From NCBI RefSeq assembly GCF_000195635.1, contig NZ_GL882607.1, forward strand, positions 1-45,884: a DNA stretch of 45,884 nucleotides, read 5' to 3'. Origin of the DNA: Bacteroides fluxus YIT 12057 (GTDB lineage: Bacteria > Bacteroidota > Bacteroidia > Bacteroidales > Bacteroidaceae). Below the pieces are notes generated by a model. The model saw only the letters and a list, made by a program, of their open reading frames with translations, was not told where the DNA came from and did not search any database. The position numbers were made by a program, and so were the translations under genes. Position 1 is the stretch's first letter; the number at the start of each line of letters is the position of its first letter. This document shows, one piece after another, positions 26,279 through 34,905 of the stretch.

Positions 26279-27357
26279 TGGCTATGGAAAACAAGACGAA
26301 AGAGGAAATCGGACAAGGTACAGCCATGACGAAAGAAGATTTTGCAGCCCTTTGGAAAACCATTCGTCTAAAGGTGACGGACACTTATGAAGTACCGCCC
26401 GAAATTCTTTGGGTGAACGGTTCTACTATCGGCACGTTGGGCAATTTCAGTGCATCCACAGGCAAAGCCAAGAGCAAAAAGACATTCAACATTTCCGCCA
26501 TTGTTGCGGCAGCATTGAAGAATGACGAGGTTTTGAAGTATTCGGCATATCTGCCACCGAACAAGCGCAAAATTCTCTATGTTGATACCGAGCAGAGCAA
26601 GTACCATTGCCATAAGGTCATGGAACGTATTTTGCGCCTTGCCGGACTGCCGACCGATAAAGATGTGGACGATTTTGTTTTCATTGTGTTAAGGGAGCAG
26701 ACCCCCGACAAACGTAAGCAGATAATTGGCTATATGTTAGAGAATATGCCCGATGTGGGGTTGCTCATCATTGACGGAATCCGTGATTTGATGTACGACA
26801 TCAACAGTCCGAGCGAATCGACCGACCTAATCAACCTTTTGATGCGCTGGTCAAGTGGGTATAATCTGCATATCCATACCGTACTGCATTTGAACAAGGG
26901 GGATGATAACACAAGAGGACATATCGGTACAGAGCTGAACAACAAAGCTGAAACCGTCCTGCAAATCACGAAAAGCACGCAGGACGGCAATATAAGTGAA
27001 GTAAAGGCGATGCACATACGTGACCGGGAGTTTGACCCGTTCGCATTTCGCATCAATGACAACGCTTTGCCCGAAGTCATGGACGGTTATGTATTCCAGC
27101 AACCCAAACAAGACAGGAACTTTCCGCTTACAGAGCTGACGGAACAGCAGCACCGGGAAGCATTGGAGAACGGTTTCGGCAAGCAGGTTGTACAAGGCTA
27201 TTCCAATGTGATAGCGGCATTGAAACAAGGTTACGCAAGTATAGGTTACGAGCGTGGACGCAATGTCCTTGTGTCGCTTAACAAGTTCCTTGTGAACAAG
27301 CGCATGATTGTGAAAGAGGGTAAGGGCTATCGCTACAATCCCGATTTTCATTATTAA
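26278..27357 (+). CDS. AAA/RecA-like ATPase (RepA-helicase type)
   Basis: A 359-residue P-loop protein. The Walker A region is SASTGKAKSKKTFNISA (about residue 60-76) and Walker B is VGLLIIDGIRD (about 160). HLNKGDDNTRGHIGTELNNK resembles the hexameric RepA-like helicase sensor region. Probably a DNA helicase for replication of the excised circle, working with the next primase gene. Confidence 0.75.
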   Translation: MAMENKTKEEIGQGTAMTKEDFAALWKTIRLKVTDTYEVPPEILWVNGSTIGTLGNFSASTGKAKSKKTFNISAIVAAALKNDEVLKYSAYLPPNKRKILYVDTEQSKYHCHKVMERILRLAGLPTDKDVDDFVFIVLREQTPDKRKQIIGYMLENMPDVGLLIIDGIRDLMYDINSPSESTDLINLLMRWSSGYNLHIHTVLHLNKGDDNTRGHIGTELNNKAETVLQITKSTQDGNISEVKAMHIRDREFDPFAFRINDNALPEVMDGYVFQQPKQDRNFPLTELTEQQHREALENGFGKQVVQGYSNVIAALKQGYASIGYERGRNVLVSLNKFLVNKRMIVKEGKGYRYNPDFHY

Positions 27358-27368
27358 AAGTCGGTTTG

Positions 27369-27470
27369 GTTTAGTCCGGGTGTATATATAAGCGGAACGG
27401 ACTGTCTGTTTCCCGGTATCGACAGCAGGCAGGTTTAGTATGGTACGGGTATATATATGACGGACTAAAC
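27369..27470. repeat. CGGACTAAAC / TATATA repeat cluster (possible replication region)
   Basis: GTTTAGTCCG (27369-27378) and CGGACTAAAC (27461-27470) are inverted copies, each next to a TATATA run; a related GTTTAGTATGGTACGGG TATATATA lies at about 27433-27457. A further CGGACTAAAC after TATATAT lies at about 34811-34820. They sit between the helicase-like and primase-like genes, where an origin could be. No gene in this 163-bp gap. Confidence 0.5.
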
Positions 27471-27520
27471 AGGACTGGCGCACTTTTCAACGATTTTTTA
27501 ATCCCCAAAAAGAAAATATT

Positions 27521-28486
27521 ATGAACATCGAAGATGTGAAACAAATACCCATCGCAGATTATCTGCATAGTTTAGGTTATTCGCCCGTCAAGCGGCAGGG
27601 TAACGGTTTATGGTATAAATCACCATTGAGAGAGGAACACGAAGCGTCCTTTAAGGTGAATACAGACCGCAACCTTTGGTATGACTTTGGCGCAGGAAAA
27701 GGCGGCAACATCATTGCCCTGGCAAAGGAACTTTACTTTTCCGACAGTCTGCCCTACCTTTTAAAGAGGATAGAAGAGCAGACCCCGAATGTTCGCCCAG
27801 TCAGTTTTTCTTTTCCCCAGTGTAGGACAGAACCAAGTTTCCAACATTTGGAAGTCCGGGACTTAACTCATCCGGCATTGCTCCGTTATTTGCAGGGACG
27901 GGGTATCAATATTGAGCTGGCAAAAAGAGAATGTAAGGAACTTCATTTTACCAATAACGGGAAGCCATTCTTTGCTATCGGGTTCCCGAACATGGCAGGA
28001 GGTTACGAGGTTCGCAATTCCTTTTTCAAAGGCTGTATTGCCCCGAAAGATATCACCCATATACGGCAGCAGGGAGAGCCGAGAGAGAAGTGTCTGGTAT
28101 TCGAGGGATTCATGGACTACCTCTCTTTCCTTACGCTCCGCATGAAGAACTGTCCGACCATGCCTGACCTTGACAGGCAGGACTATGTTATTCTTAACTC
28201 GACTGTCAATGTGCCGAAAGCCATTGATGTGCTATACCCGTATGAACGCATCCACTGTATGCTTGACAATGACGAGGCGGGGTATAAGGCGACACGGGCT
28301 ATCGAATTAGAATACTCCTACCGTGTGCGTGACTTCTCGCACAATTACAGAGGGTATTCGGACTTGAACGATTACTTGTGCGGCAGGAAGCAGGAACAGA
28401 AAAACGCAGCCAGCCAAGTACAGGAAACGAAGCAGAAAACCGGACAATGTGCCGTCCAAAAACAAAAGAGAGGTAGGGGCATTTAA
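27521..28486 (+). CDS. Toprim primase-like protein, zinc finger degenerate
   Basis: A 321-residue protein. The N-terminal region follows the CHC2 fold (GLWYKSPLREEHEASFKVNT, LWYDFGAGKGGNIIALA) but the zinc-binding cysteines of that fold are Ser, Asp and Ala. The Toprim part has CLVFEGFMDYLSFL and the DxD-like CMLDNDEAGY. Closely similar to the element 2 protein at 40396-41346. It is of the type I recall as the primase (prmN1) of NBU elements. Confidence 0.8.
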   Translation: MNIEDVKQIPIADYLHSLGYSPVKRQGNGLWYKSPLREEHEASFKVNTDRNLWYDFGAGKGGNIIALAKELYFSDSLPYLLKRIEEQTPNVRPVSFSFPQCRTEPSFQHLEVRDLTHPALLRYLQGRGINIELAKRECKELHFTNNGKPFFAIGFPNMAGGYEVRNSFFKGCIAPKDITHIRQQGEPREKCLVFEGFMDYLSFLTLRMKNCPTMPDLDRQDYVILNSTVNVPKAIDVLYPYERIHCMLDNDEAGYKATRAIELEYSYRVRDFSHNYRGYSDLNDYLCGRKQEQKNAASQVQETKQKTGQCAVQKQKRGRGI

Positions 28487-28632
28487 TCCGGCAGGATTGC
28501 CAGCGGCTGGCGGTTTCATAGGGAGAGCAAGGTTATGTTTCGGTAGACCGAAACCACCTTGCTTTGCTCACCGCAAAGGAAACCGCTCCCGTTGGTCGCA
28601 ATTTCTAAGATACCATCAAAAAGTAAAAAGAC
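28487..28632. other. Candidate oriT of element 1
   Basis: A 146-bp gap before mobC with nested inverted repeats. The inner GCAAGGT...GTTTCGGT stem lies at 28527-28562 (near-perfect 15-bp arms); the outer GCGGTTTC / GAAACCGC arms are at 28510-28517 and 28579-28586; a CCAGC/GCTGG pair precedes them. Such structure beside a relaxase operon is typical of an origin of transfer. The nick site cannot be placed. Confidence 0.55.
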
Positions 28633-29016
28633 ATGAAAAGGATACAGGATAAGCCGGGCGGTCGTCCGGCAAAGAAACGGACGGAAAAGCAGAAAAAGGT
28701 AGTCAGTACGAAGCTGACCGAGTTGCAGTATTACGCCATCAGGAAGCGAGCCGGGGAAGCCGGGGTGCGCATCAGTGAATATGTCCGGCAAGCAGTTATT
28801 TCGGCAGAGGTCATACCCCGGCTGAACAGGCAGGATGCAGATGCTATCCGCAAGCTGGTAGGGGAAGCCAACAACATCAACCAGCTGGCGCATAGGGCAA
28901 ATGCCGGAGGTTTCGCATTGGTGGCGGTGGAATTGGTGAAACTCAAAGATAGGATTGTTGAAATCATAAACCATTTGTCGGATGATTGGAAAAATAAAAA
29001 AAGGAAGCGGTTTTAA
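28633..29016 (+). CDS. MobC-family relaxosome protein
   Basis: A 127-residue protein with a basic start (RPAKKRTEKQKK), a ribbon-helix-helix core (VVSTKLTELQYYAIRKRA, GVRISEYVRQAV) and a helical tail with NNINQLAHRAN, the typical MobC signature. It should bind oriT and help the relaxase. The gene overlaps the relaxase gene by 35 bp. Confidence 0.88.
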   Translation: MKRIQDKPGGRPAKKRTEKQKKVVSTKLTELQYYAIRKRAGEAGVRISEYVRQAVISAEVIPRLNRQDADAIRKLVGEANNINQLAHRANAGGFALVAVELVKLKDRIVEIINHLSDDWKNKKRKRF

Positions 29017-29902
29017 GGGCTGTGTGAACTATGTGCTTGGTAAGGAGCAGGCGGTTTTGCTTCATGCGGATGGGGTTCTGACCGAGAGCCGGAGCGATAT
29101 AATCCGCAGTTTCTGTATGCAGACCGGGATGAATCCCGACTTGAAAAAGCCGGTTGGACATATTGCACTAAGCTATTCGGCAGTGGACGCACCCAAATTG
29201 ACAGACGAGAAGATGGTACAGCTTGCACAGGAGTATATGCGTGAAATGAAAATCACCGATACGCAGTACATCATCGTGCGCCATCAAGACCGGGAGCATC
29301 CACACGTGCATATCGTGTTCAACCGTATAGACAACAACGGCAAGACTATTTCGGACAGGAACGATATGTACCGTAACGAACAGGTATGCAAGAAGCTGAA
29401 AGCCAAACATGGGCTTTATTTCGCCAAGGGGAAAGAGCAGGTGAAACAGCACCGATTGAAAGAGCCGGACAAGTCGAAATACGAGATTTACACGGCTGTG
29501 AAAAATGAAATCGGCAAATCCCGCAACTGGCAGCAGTTGCAGCACAGGTTAGCGGAAAAGGGTATCACTATCCAGTTCAAACGAAAGGGACAGACCGATG
29601 AAATACAGGGCATATCCTTTTCCAAAGGAGAATACACGTTCAAAGGCTCGGAGATAGACCGCAGTTTCAGTTTTTCCAAACTGGATAGATATTTCGGAGA
29701 TACAGGTTTGAATGTTGCCGAAAGTCAACGGCAAACAGCTTTCGCACCCATTCGGGAACAAATACCCACACGGAGTAACGCAGAAAGTCCGTTTATAAGC
29801 GGTTCGCTCGGTCTGTTTTTTGCATCACCGTCCCCGGTGGATGAAGAGCCGAACTTGAATTTGAGAAAGAAGAAGAAAAAGAAAAAACGACTTAAATTGT
29901 AA
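28982..29902 (+). CDS. Relaxase (mobilization nuclease, MobA/VirD2-like)
   Basis: A 306-residue relaxase. The N-terminal FKGCVNYVLGK holds the likely catalytic tyrosine (Tyr16-17 region). The metal-binding motif is HQDREHPHVHIVFNRID (HxxxxxHPHVH). The domain is followed by ADxNE-type NEQVCKKLKAK and a Lys-rich C-terminus (KKKKKKKRLKL). It nicks and transfers DNA at oriT. Length is short for the family, with no fused helicase. Confidence 0.9.
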   Translation: MIGKIKKGSGFKGCVNYVLGKEQAVLLHADGVLTESRSDIIRSFCMQTGMNPDLKKPVGHIALSYSAVDAPKLTDEKMVQLAQEYMREMKITDTQYIIVRHQDREHPHVHIVFNRIDNNGKTISDRNDMYRNEQVCKKLKAKHGLYFAKGKEQVKQHRLKEPDKSKYEIYTAVKNEIGKSRNWQQLQHRLAEKGITIQFKRKGQTDEIQGISFSKGEYTFKGSEIDRSFSFSKLDRYFGDTGLNVAESQRQTAFAPIREQIPTRSNAESPFISGSLGLFFASPSPVDEEPNLNLRKKKKKKKRLKL

Positions 29903-29906
29903 AGAC

Positions 29907-30626
29907 ATGGAAGACAACTTGATTTTAGAGGGGCTTCTCTCTATGGTAACAGAACTGAAAGAGAAGTTGGAAGCGCAGGTAACGCCAGCCAGCCGGGAGG
30001 AAACTCTCGAACGGTTTGGAGCGATTGAACAGGCATTGTCGAGGCTGCATAGTAATCCGGCTGTTCCTGTGGAGAAGTTGCAGACTATCCAAAGTCAACT
30101 TGACGATGTACGGAACAGGATGCAAGGTCAGCAGCAGCACATCGAGGACACCAAGAGAATATCATTGGAAATCTATCGTAATTTTAAAATAATGGTTGAT
30201 ACCTTGAATTCCTACAAGACGGATAAAGAGGAAGTTGCCCCCTTGCCGTTCTATCAACGGATTTACAACAAGGTTACTTCTTGGATTCGTCCGGGATTGT
30301 TTATTTTTTCGGCAGTGCTGGTTCTCTGTTCCGCTTCCATATGGTTAAATATCCGTTTGGCTACACGGATGCAGCAGTTACAGGACAATGATATGAAATA
30401 CCGTTTTTTGCTGATGCAGGGTTGGGCAAACGGAGAAGTCCTTGATATACTGGAAACCAAATTCAACTGGCAGAGGGATAATGATTTCATTCAAATTCTG
30501 ACCGATTCTGTGATAGATTTTGAATATCGCAGCAAGAAACAGGCGGAAGCATTGGAACGTGCAAGGCTGTTGAACGAGCAAGCCGAACAGCTAAAGAAAG
30601 AAGCCGATAAGTTGGGTAAACCATAA
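29907..30626 (+). CDS. Coiled-coil membrane protein of the mobilization operon
   Basis: A 239-residue protein: a coiled-coil N-terminal half (EKLQTIQSQLDDVRNRMQGQ), a transmembrane helix near 135-155 (GLFIFSAVLVLCSASIWLNI) and a helical tail. It lies 4 bp after the relaxase, so is part of the same operon. Function unknown; a membrane anchor for the relaxosome is a guess. The IS element starts right after its stop codon. Confidence 0.65.
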   Translation: MEDNLILEGLLSMVTELKEKLEAQVTPASREETLERFGAIEQALSRLHSNPAVPVEKLQTIQSQLDDVRNRMQGQQQHIEDTKRISLEIYRNFKIMVDTLNSYKTDKEEVAPLPFYQRIYNKVTSWIRPGLFIFSAVLVLCSASIWLNIRLATRMQQLQDNDMKYRFLLMQGWANGEVLDILETKFNWQRDNDFIQILTDSVIDFEYRSKKQAEALERARLLNEQAEQLKKEADKLGKP

Positions 30627-30635
30627 ACGAAGTAA

Positions 30636-31890
30636 AGCTGGAGTGATGAAATGTAAAGTATCAATAGATACGCTACATTTTTTCTTTTCGTAGGCAAATC
30701 TTAATCTGTATCTTCGTAGCATGAAAGAAGATATACGGAAAATACGGATGCGCCAAAAATGGCTTGAGCTATACGCCGAAACGGGTTCTGTGACAAAAAC
30801 TGCCCTTCGGTGCGGGATTGCCCGTTCCACGTTATACCGTTGGATAAATCGCGAGAAAGAACAAGGCAAGTCGGAATTGTCCGATAAGTCTAAACGTCCA
30901 TCAAGACTTGCCAATATGAAGATAACACCTGAAATTGAAACCATTATCCTTAATCTGCGTGAGACGAGAAGATGGGGAGCGCAACGGATTGCCAACTATC
31001 TACTTAGGAAGAGAATAAAGTTCTCAGCCATGACAGTGTGGCGTGTGCTGAAAAAGCATCAGGTCGAAGCTGTTGTGAAACGGCGTAAAAAGTCAGACTA
31101 TATCCGATATAGTAAAGAAATTCCCGGGGAAAGGGTTCAGCTGGATGTAATGAAAGTACGAAACGGAGCATACCAGTTCACGGCCATAGATGATTGTACC
31201 CGTTTGAGAACCATTCGTATATATCCCAATAAAAAAGCGGAAAGTACAATTCATTTTTTAGGAGAGATACTAAATACCTTTCCTTTTCCCGTTCAACGGA
31301 TACAAACTGATTGGGGAACAGAATTTTTCAATTATGACTTCCAATATGAACTGCATGACCATTTTATCAAATTCAGACCAATCAAACCAAAGACTCCGCA
31401 TCTGAATGGCAAAGTCGAAAGGTCTCAGCAGACCGATAAGACAGAGTTTTGGAATCTTATAGATTTGTCGGACAAGACACTTGATTTGAATATGATGGCT
31501 ATGGAATGGCAGGAGTTCTACAATAAGAAACGACCACATTCTTCACTGAACGGCAAGACTCCGATGCAAAAATTCAAGTCTGTCGAGCACCGTGTTCCGA
31601 TCCAGCCCGATGTGAGTGAAAAATTCTGGGAGTCAAACGAAGAAATTCTTCCACGTAATTACAAGTATCTTAAATTCATAAAACATCGAAATAAGAAAAC
31701 TGTTATTCGATAATCCGTGGAGAATCAAAATATATCGCAGATTATTTTACGTTTTTAAACTCATCGGTCGGGGAACGGCCAGCGCCAAGGGGCGGGACCA
31801 CCCGTCCCGACGAGCGTAAAAATCCAGTAAGCTAATGTAGCGAATCTGTTGTTATAGCACAGATGAAATGAAAACTTTCTTACTCCAGCT
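30636..31890 (+). mobile_element. IS481-type insertion sequence, ends provisional
   Basis: The DDE transposase is flanked by imperfect inverted repeats: AGCTGGAGT at 30636-30644 and its complement ACTCCAGCT at 31882-31890, with further similarity both inside and outside (AAACGAA). That would give ~1.25 kb. The left arm begins 10 bp after the preceding gene's stop codon. No clear target duplication was found, so the exact ends are uncertain. Confidence 0.45.
30721..31713 (+). CDS. IS481-family transposase
   Basis: A 330-residue protein. An N-terminal helix-turn-helix (TGSVTKTALRCGIARSTLYRW) is followed by a DDE integrase core: Asp142 (QLDVMK), Asp197 (QTDWGTEF) and Glu233 (NGKVERSQ), the last pair 35 residues apart as in IS481/IS3. 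It is full length with no frameshift, so the element may still be active. Confidence 0.88.
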   Translation: MKEDIRKIRMRQKWLELYAETGSVTKTALRCGIARSTLYRWINREKEQGKSELSDKSKRPSRLANMKITPEIETIILNLRETRRWGAQRIANYLLRKRIKFSAMTVWRVLKKHQVEAVVKRRKKSDYIRYSKEIPGERVQLDVMKVRNGAYQFTAIDDCTRLRTIRIYPNKKAESTIHFLGEILNTFPFPVQRIQTDWGTEFFNYDFQYELHDHFIKFRPIKPKTPHLNGKVERSQQTDKTEFWNLIDLSDKTLDLNMMAMEWQEFYNKKRPHSSLNGKTPMQKFKSVEHRVPIQPDVSEKFWESNEEILPRNYKYLKFIKHRNKKTVIR

Positions 31891-31926
31891 ATTTCGTTTT
31901 TGATATGTAATTTTGTGCTTAGCTTA
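31714..31926. other. Gap with GC-rich inverted repeat beyond the transposase
   Basis: Contains a ~55-bp GC-rich block (31763-31815) unlike its surroundings, with CTCATCGG-type and CCGACGAG-type arms forming a stem. Further on lies the possible right end of the IS. No ORF. Confidence 0.4.
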
Positions 31927-32619
31927 CTAATCAACAATTTCAAAACGCACCAGCATGGAATAGTCCTTTTTAATGGTACGGAAATTGTCGAATGAGGCAA
32001 CATTCGATGATAGGACATTGCTTTGCGCTATCGGAAAAGCATTACCGCTATCTTTTTCCACAATGCGTATGACATTGCCTAATCTTTTACCCAAGGCTTC
32101 AACCAAATAAGTAGCTTTTCGCTGTGCAGCTTTTAGTGCTTCTATCTTTCCTTTTTGGTGATATGCCAACATATCTTTATTTTCCAATTCACCGATGCGC
32201 ATCGTATTAATGCCTTTCGTATCTATGTGCTTGATTATTTCATCTATCTGTTTGAAATCAGTCAGTGTAATATCAAATTGCTTGGATATTAAAAAATCCT
32301 GTCCTTGCTTTCGCCAATAATCGCCAATCTCTTGTGTACGGATTACATCTTGCGTAATACCTACTTCGGAAAGTTTCTTTCGCAATCCTTGTTCTATTTG
32401 TGACAATGGCACTTTGGTGTGATACTCTTCGGGCTTAGACTTTCCATCAAATTCTTCCTCGAAGTATTCACGAATTTCAATGATGTAGTGAATTTTGTCC
32501 GGCATGATTTCTATTTCCGATGTACCTGTCACTTCAATGTAGTGTTCATTAACTTCTTGCGCTTGCGCAGTTAGAACCATAAAGAAGACAATAGCGGATA
32601 AAAATAGTTTTGTTTTCAT
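31927..32619 (-). CDS. SIMPL-domain (DUF541) exported protein
   Basis: A 230-residue protein with a signal peptide (MKTKLFLSAIVFFMVLTAQAQ). The mature part starts IEVTGTSEIEIMPDKIHY and contains the YLVEALGKRLGNVIRI segment, both typical of SIMPL-domain proteins, periplasmic or surface proteins of unclear function. It lies 24 bp after the larger WG-repeat gene; the two are probably one operon. It is cargo of element 1. Confidence 0.82.
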   Translation of the reverse strand: MKTKLFLSAIVFFMVLTAQAQEVNEHYIEVTGTSEIEIMPDKIHYIIEIREYFEEEFDGKSKPEEYHTKVPLSQIEQGLRKKLSEVGITQDVIRTQEIGDYWRKQGQDFLISKQFDITLTDFKQIDEIIKHIDTKGINTMRIGELENKDMLAYHQKGKIEALKAAQRKATYLVEALGKRLGNVIRIVEKDSGNAFPIAQSNVLSSNVASFDNFRTIKKDYSMLVRFEIVD

Positions 32620-32642
32620 GATGGTTAGGTATTTATTTGTTT

Positions 32643-34646
32643 TTAATCAGTTAAACGCCTGTTTTTCTTATCTATATAAAACCAAGTTTCGCTTTCCCAA
32701 TAATGTTTTTCTCCGTCTGATTCAGGAACTACCTTTCGTTCACCTTTTAAAGTTGCTTTGGCTTTTCCTCCTTTAAATGGGTAGGCAAACTTAAATTGAG
32801 GTTCAATTATTACATTACCCAATGAATCGGCAAAACCTACCAATCCATCCTCGTCCATTATACGGAAAAGCCCTTCTTGTATGTAGTCGGGACCATTATC
32901 ATATTTGAATACATAGAAAAGTTCTTTGCCCGCATCATTGATGCAGATTATTCGAGCGTCCTTTGGCTTGTTCTCATAAACAAAACCTATTTTTTTGATA
33001 GTATCTGTTTGACAGTATCTGTACTTGCCGTATGGCACAATGGTATCGCCCCGTTCATTCAGATAACAGACCGGAACACCCACCTCCAAATAAGGCTCTG
33101 TGGTATGGGCAGTCAGTGTGGCGTCATATCGCATCAGAATAGGAGTGTCACAAGAACTGTAGCCGATTATCAAAACATCAGTATGAGGGTTGATAGGAGT
33201 TGTCGGTCTATCCAATTTAAATTGAAAAACAAGAGTGTCCTTTGGGGCTGGTAAAGTTATAGAAATACCCGTTACAGCATTGAATGCATTTAGTGCAGCT
33301 CTTTTGAATTTTCGGTTGTTACACGAAATAACTTGGGGGTTGGTAATATATCCGTTACCATCTAATTTATATGTAACATAGACCATCCCTTCTCGATTCT
33401 TTTTCTGTAATTTAGGTGGATACTTACATGATTTGCTTAGAGTTTTGATAAGCCAATTATAGTTATTAACTTCATTTTTTGTTGGACTATCATTCTTGAA
33501 TAAAACAGGTACAGTCCAAACAGAGTTCCGATATTCACCTTTACCATGAAAATTGATGGTAGGAGTCCACCGTGGCATACCTTTTATGATTTGCAATACT
33601 TGGTTGTCCCATTCTTGTATGCCACAACCTCGTAAGGTCTCTACCTTTATTATTTCTCCGTAAGAATCAATGCGTATCGTATAAATCCCTTTGATTTCTT
33701 TTTTACCGTTTAATAGATTGGAATCGTATGTTAGGCGTTCATTAATGTAGTTGGTAATTGCATACGGATTTGCTTTTTCAAAATAAGACACAGCTTCCCA
33801 TTCCACAAAACTTTGTTTCAATTCTTCTTCCCTAACGCTGTCCGCCTTTACCCTATCCCTATAATGTTGGGGCAGGAAAGGGACATATACCGTATAAAGA
33901 CACTCCATTCGTTTGCCGTTTTTGTTCCTGCAAGGCAGGCAGTGTGGAAGCTCTTTGGTCAGTCTGATGACCTCTTTGTCAAAATCTTCATGGATGGTCG
34001 TCAAAATGGTATTCCAGCGTGGTAGCCCTAATGTGTCAAGAGCAAACATCACTACGGAATAACCTGCCACATTCTTTTTTAGCAACTCTTCTGGGTATTT
34101 CATTTGGGAAACATAGTATTTTGTCAAATCGTAATCCCATACCGCCCATCGGGGAGGTTCTATCGTGGATAAATCTTTAATTGGTTCTCCGGTTATTTTA
34201 GCAACACCTTTATTCCAAATATCCTCTTTACGCCAAATACTATCCAAGCGTTCTTCGTTCTGCCTTTGTCCTTGAACACTGTTATCTGTTGTACATCTGA
34301 CAGGTGTAACTCCGATTGTCAAACTTTCCGGCAGATATTGGAGAACCAACGTACTATCTGTCAGTTCTTGAATAATGTAATTCTTTTGAAAAGATTTTAT
34401 TGTATCTCCATGCAAAGAGTAAGAATCGCATATTTCAGTTTGTTTTTCATCATATAGAAAGGTCTGTTTCCATCCAGCGCTGCGGAATTCCATTTCCATA
34501 GCATAGTGTTTGTCTTTGGGAAGTTGCACTTTCCATATTTTATTCTCTAATAAAGCAGACATATCTGCCGAATTCTTGTCTTGGGCTAAAAGTGGGCTGA
34601 CAAGATTGAGAGAAAATATAAATAATATGGATAGAAAATATTTCAT
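32643..34646 (-). CDS. Exported protein with TonB-C-like and WG-repeat regions
   Basis: A 667-residue protein with a signal peptide ending LLAQ. The middle holds three TonB C-terminal-like segments: SVVMFALDTLGLPRWNTILT (about 190), IYTIRIDSYGEIIKVETLRG (about 320) and GMVYVTYKLDGNGYITNPQV (about 410). The C-terminal part has WG-like repeats (GLVGFADSLGNVIIEPQFKF). No other TonB-complex gene is next to it and no N-terminal helix anchor apart from the signal. Role unknown; probably a cell-envelope sensor or binding protein. A TATATTTG promoter box lies on the minus strand at 34671-34678. Confidence 0.75.
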   Translation of the reverse strand: MKYFLSILFIFSLNLVSPLLAQDKNSADMSALLENKIWKVQLPKDKHYAMEMEFRSAGWKQTFLYDEKQTEICDSYSLHGDTIKSFQKNYIIQELTDSTLVLQYLPESLTIGVTPVRCTTDNSVQGQRQNEERLDSIWRKEDIWNKGVAKITGEPIKDLSTIEPPRWAVWDYDLTKYYVSQMKYPEELLKKNVAGYSVVMFALDTLGLPRWNTILTTIHEDFDKEVIRLTKELPHCLPCRNKNGKRMECLYTVYVPFLPQHYRDRVKADSVREEELKQSFVEWEAVSYFEKANPYAITNYINERLTYDSNLLNGKKEIKGIYTIRIDSYGEIIKVETLRGCGIQEWDNQVLQIIKGMPRWTPTINFHGKGEYRNSVWTVPVLFKNDSPTKNEVNNYNWLIKTLSKSCKYPPKLQKKNREGMVYVTYKLDGNGYITNPQVISCNNRKFKRAALNAFNAVTGISITLPAPKDTLVFQFKLDRPTTPINPHTDVLIIGYSSCDTPILMRYDATLTAHTTEPYLEVGVPVCYLNERGDTIVPYGKYRYCQTDTIKKIGFVYENKPKDARIICINDAGKELFYVFKYDNGPDYIQEGLFRIMDEDGLVGFADSLGNVIIEPQFKFAYPFKGGKAKATLKGERKVVPESDGEKHYWESETWFYIDKKNRRLTD

Positions 34647-34905
34647 TCAACCAATTATATAAACAACATCCAAATATAATGTAAATGAGTAATAGAATAG
34701 CGTATTAAATAATTTATTTCTTCCTGTATTTGAATAAATTAACTTTTAATACTCAAGTAAAAATCAGTACATTTACAAGTTTAGTTCATACCTTTGTTTA
34801 TATATCCAAAACGGACTAAACCTATTTTTTGTCGGCAGATTATATGTTGCTGGCGAAAAGAAAAACAGTATTCTTCTTTTCGCCAGTATTACTTTTTATG
34901 ATAGG
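34647..34905. other. Gap with promoter-like box and long hairpin
   Basis: TACCTTTG at about 34788-34795 (plus strand) fits a -7 box; CGGACTAAAC follows, then a 13-bp perfect hairpin CTGGCGAAAAGAA / TTCTTTTCGCCAG (34850-34862 / 34874-34886), 20 bp before the stop of the DUF1016 gene. The hairpin is probably the terminator of that minus-strand gene; the plus-strand box could alternatively drive a short ~90-nt RNA. No ORF. Confidence 0.4.
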
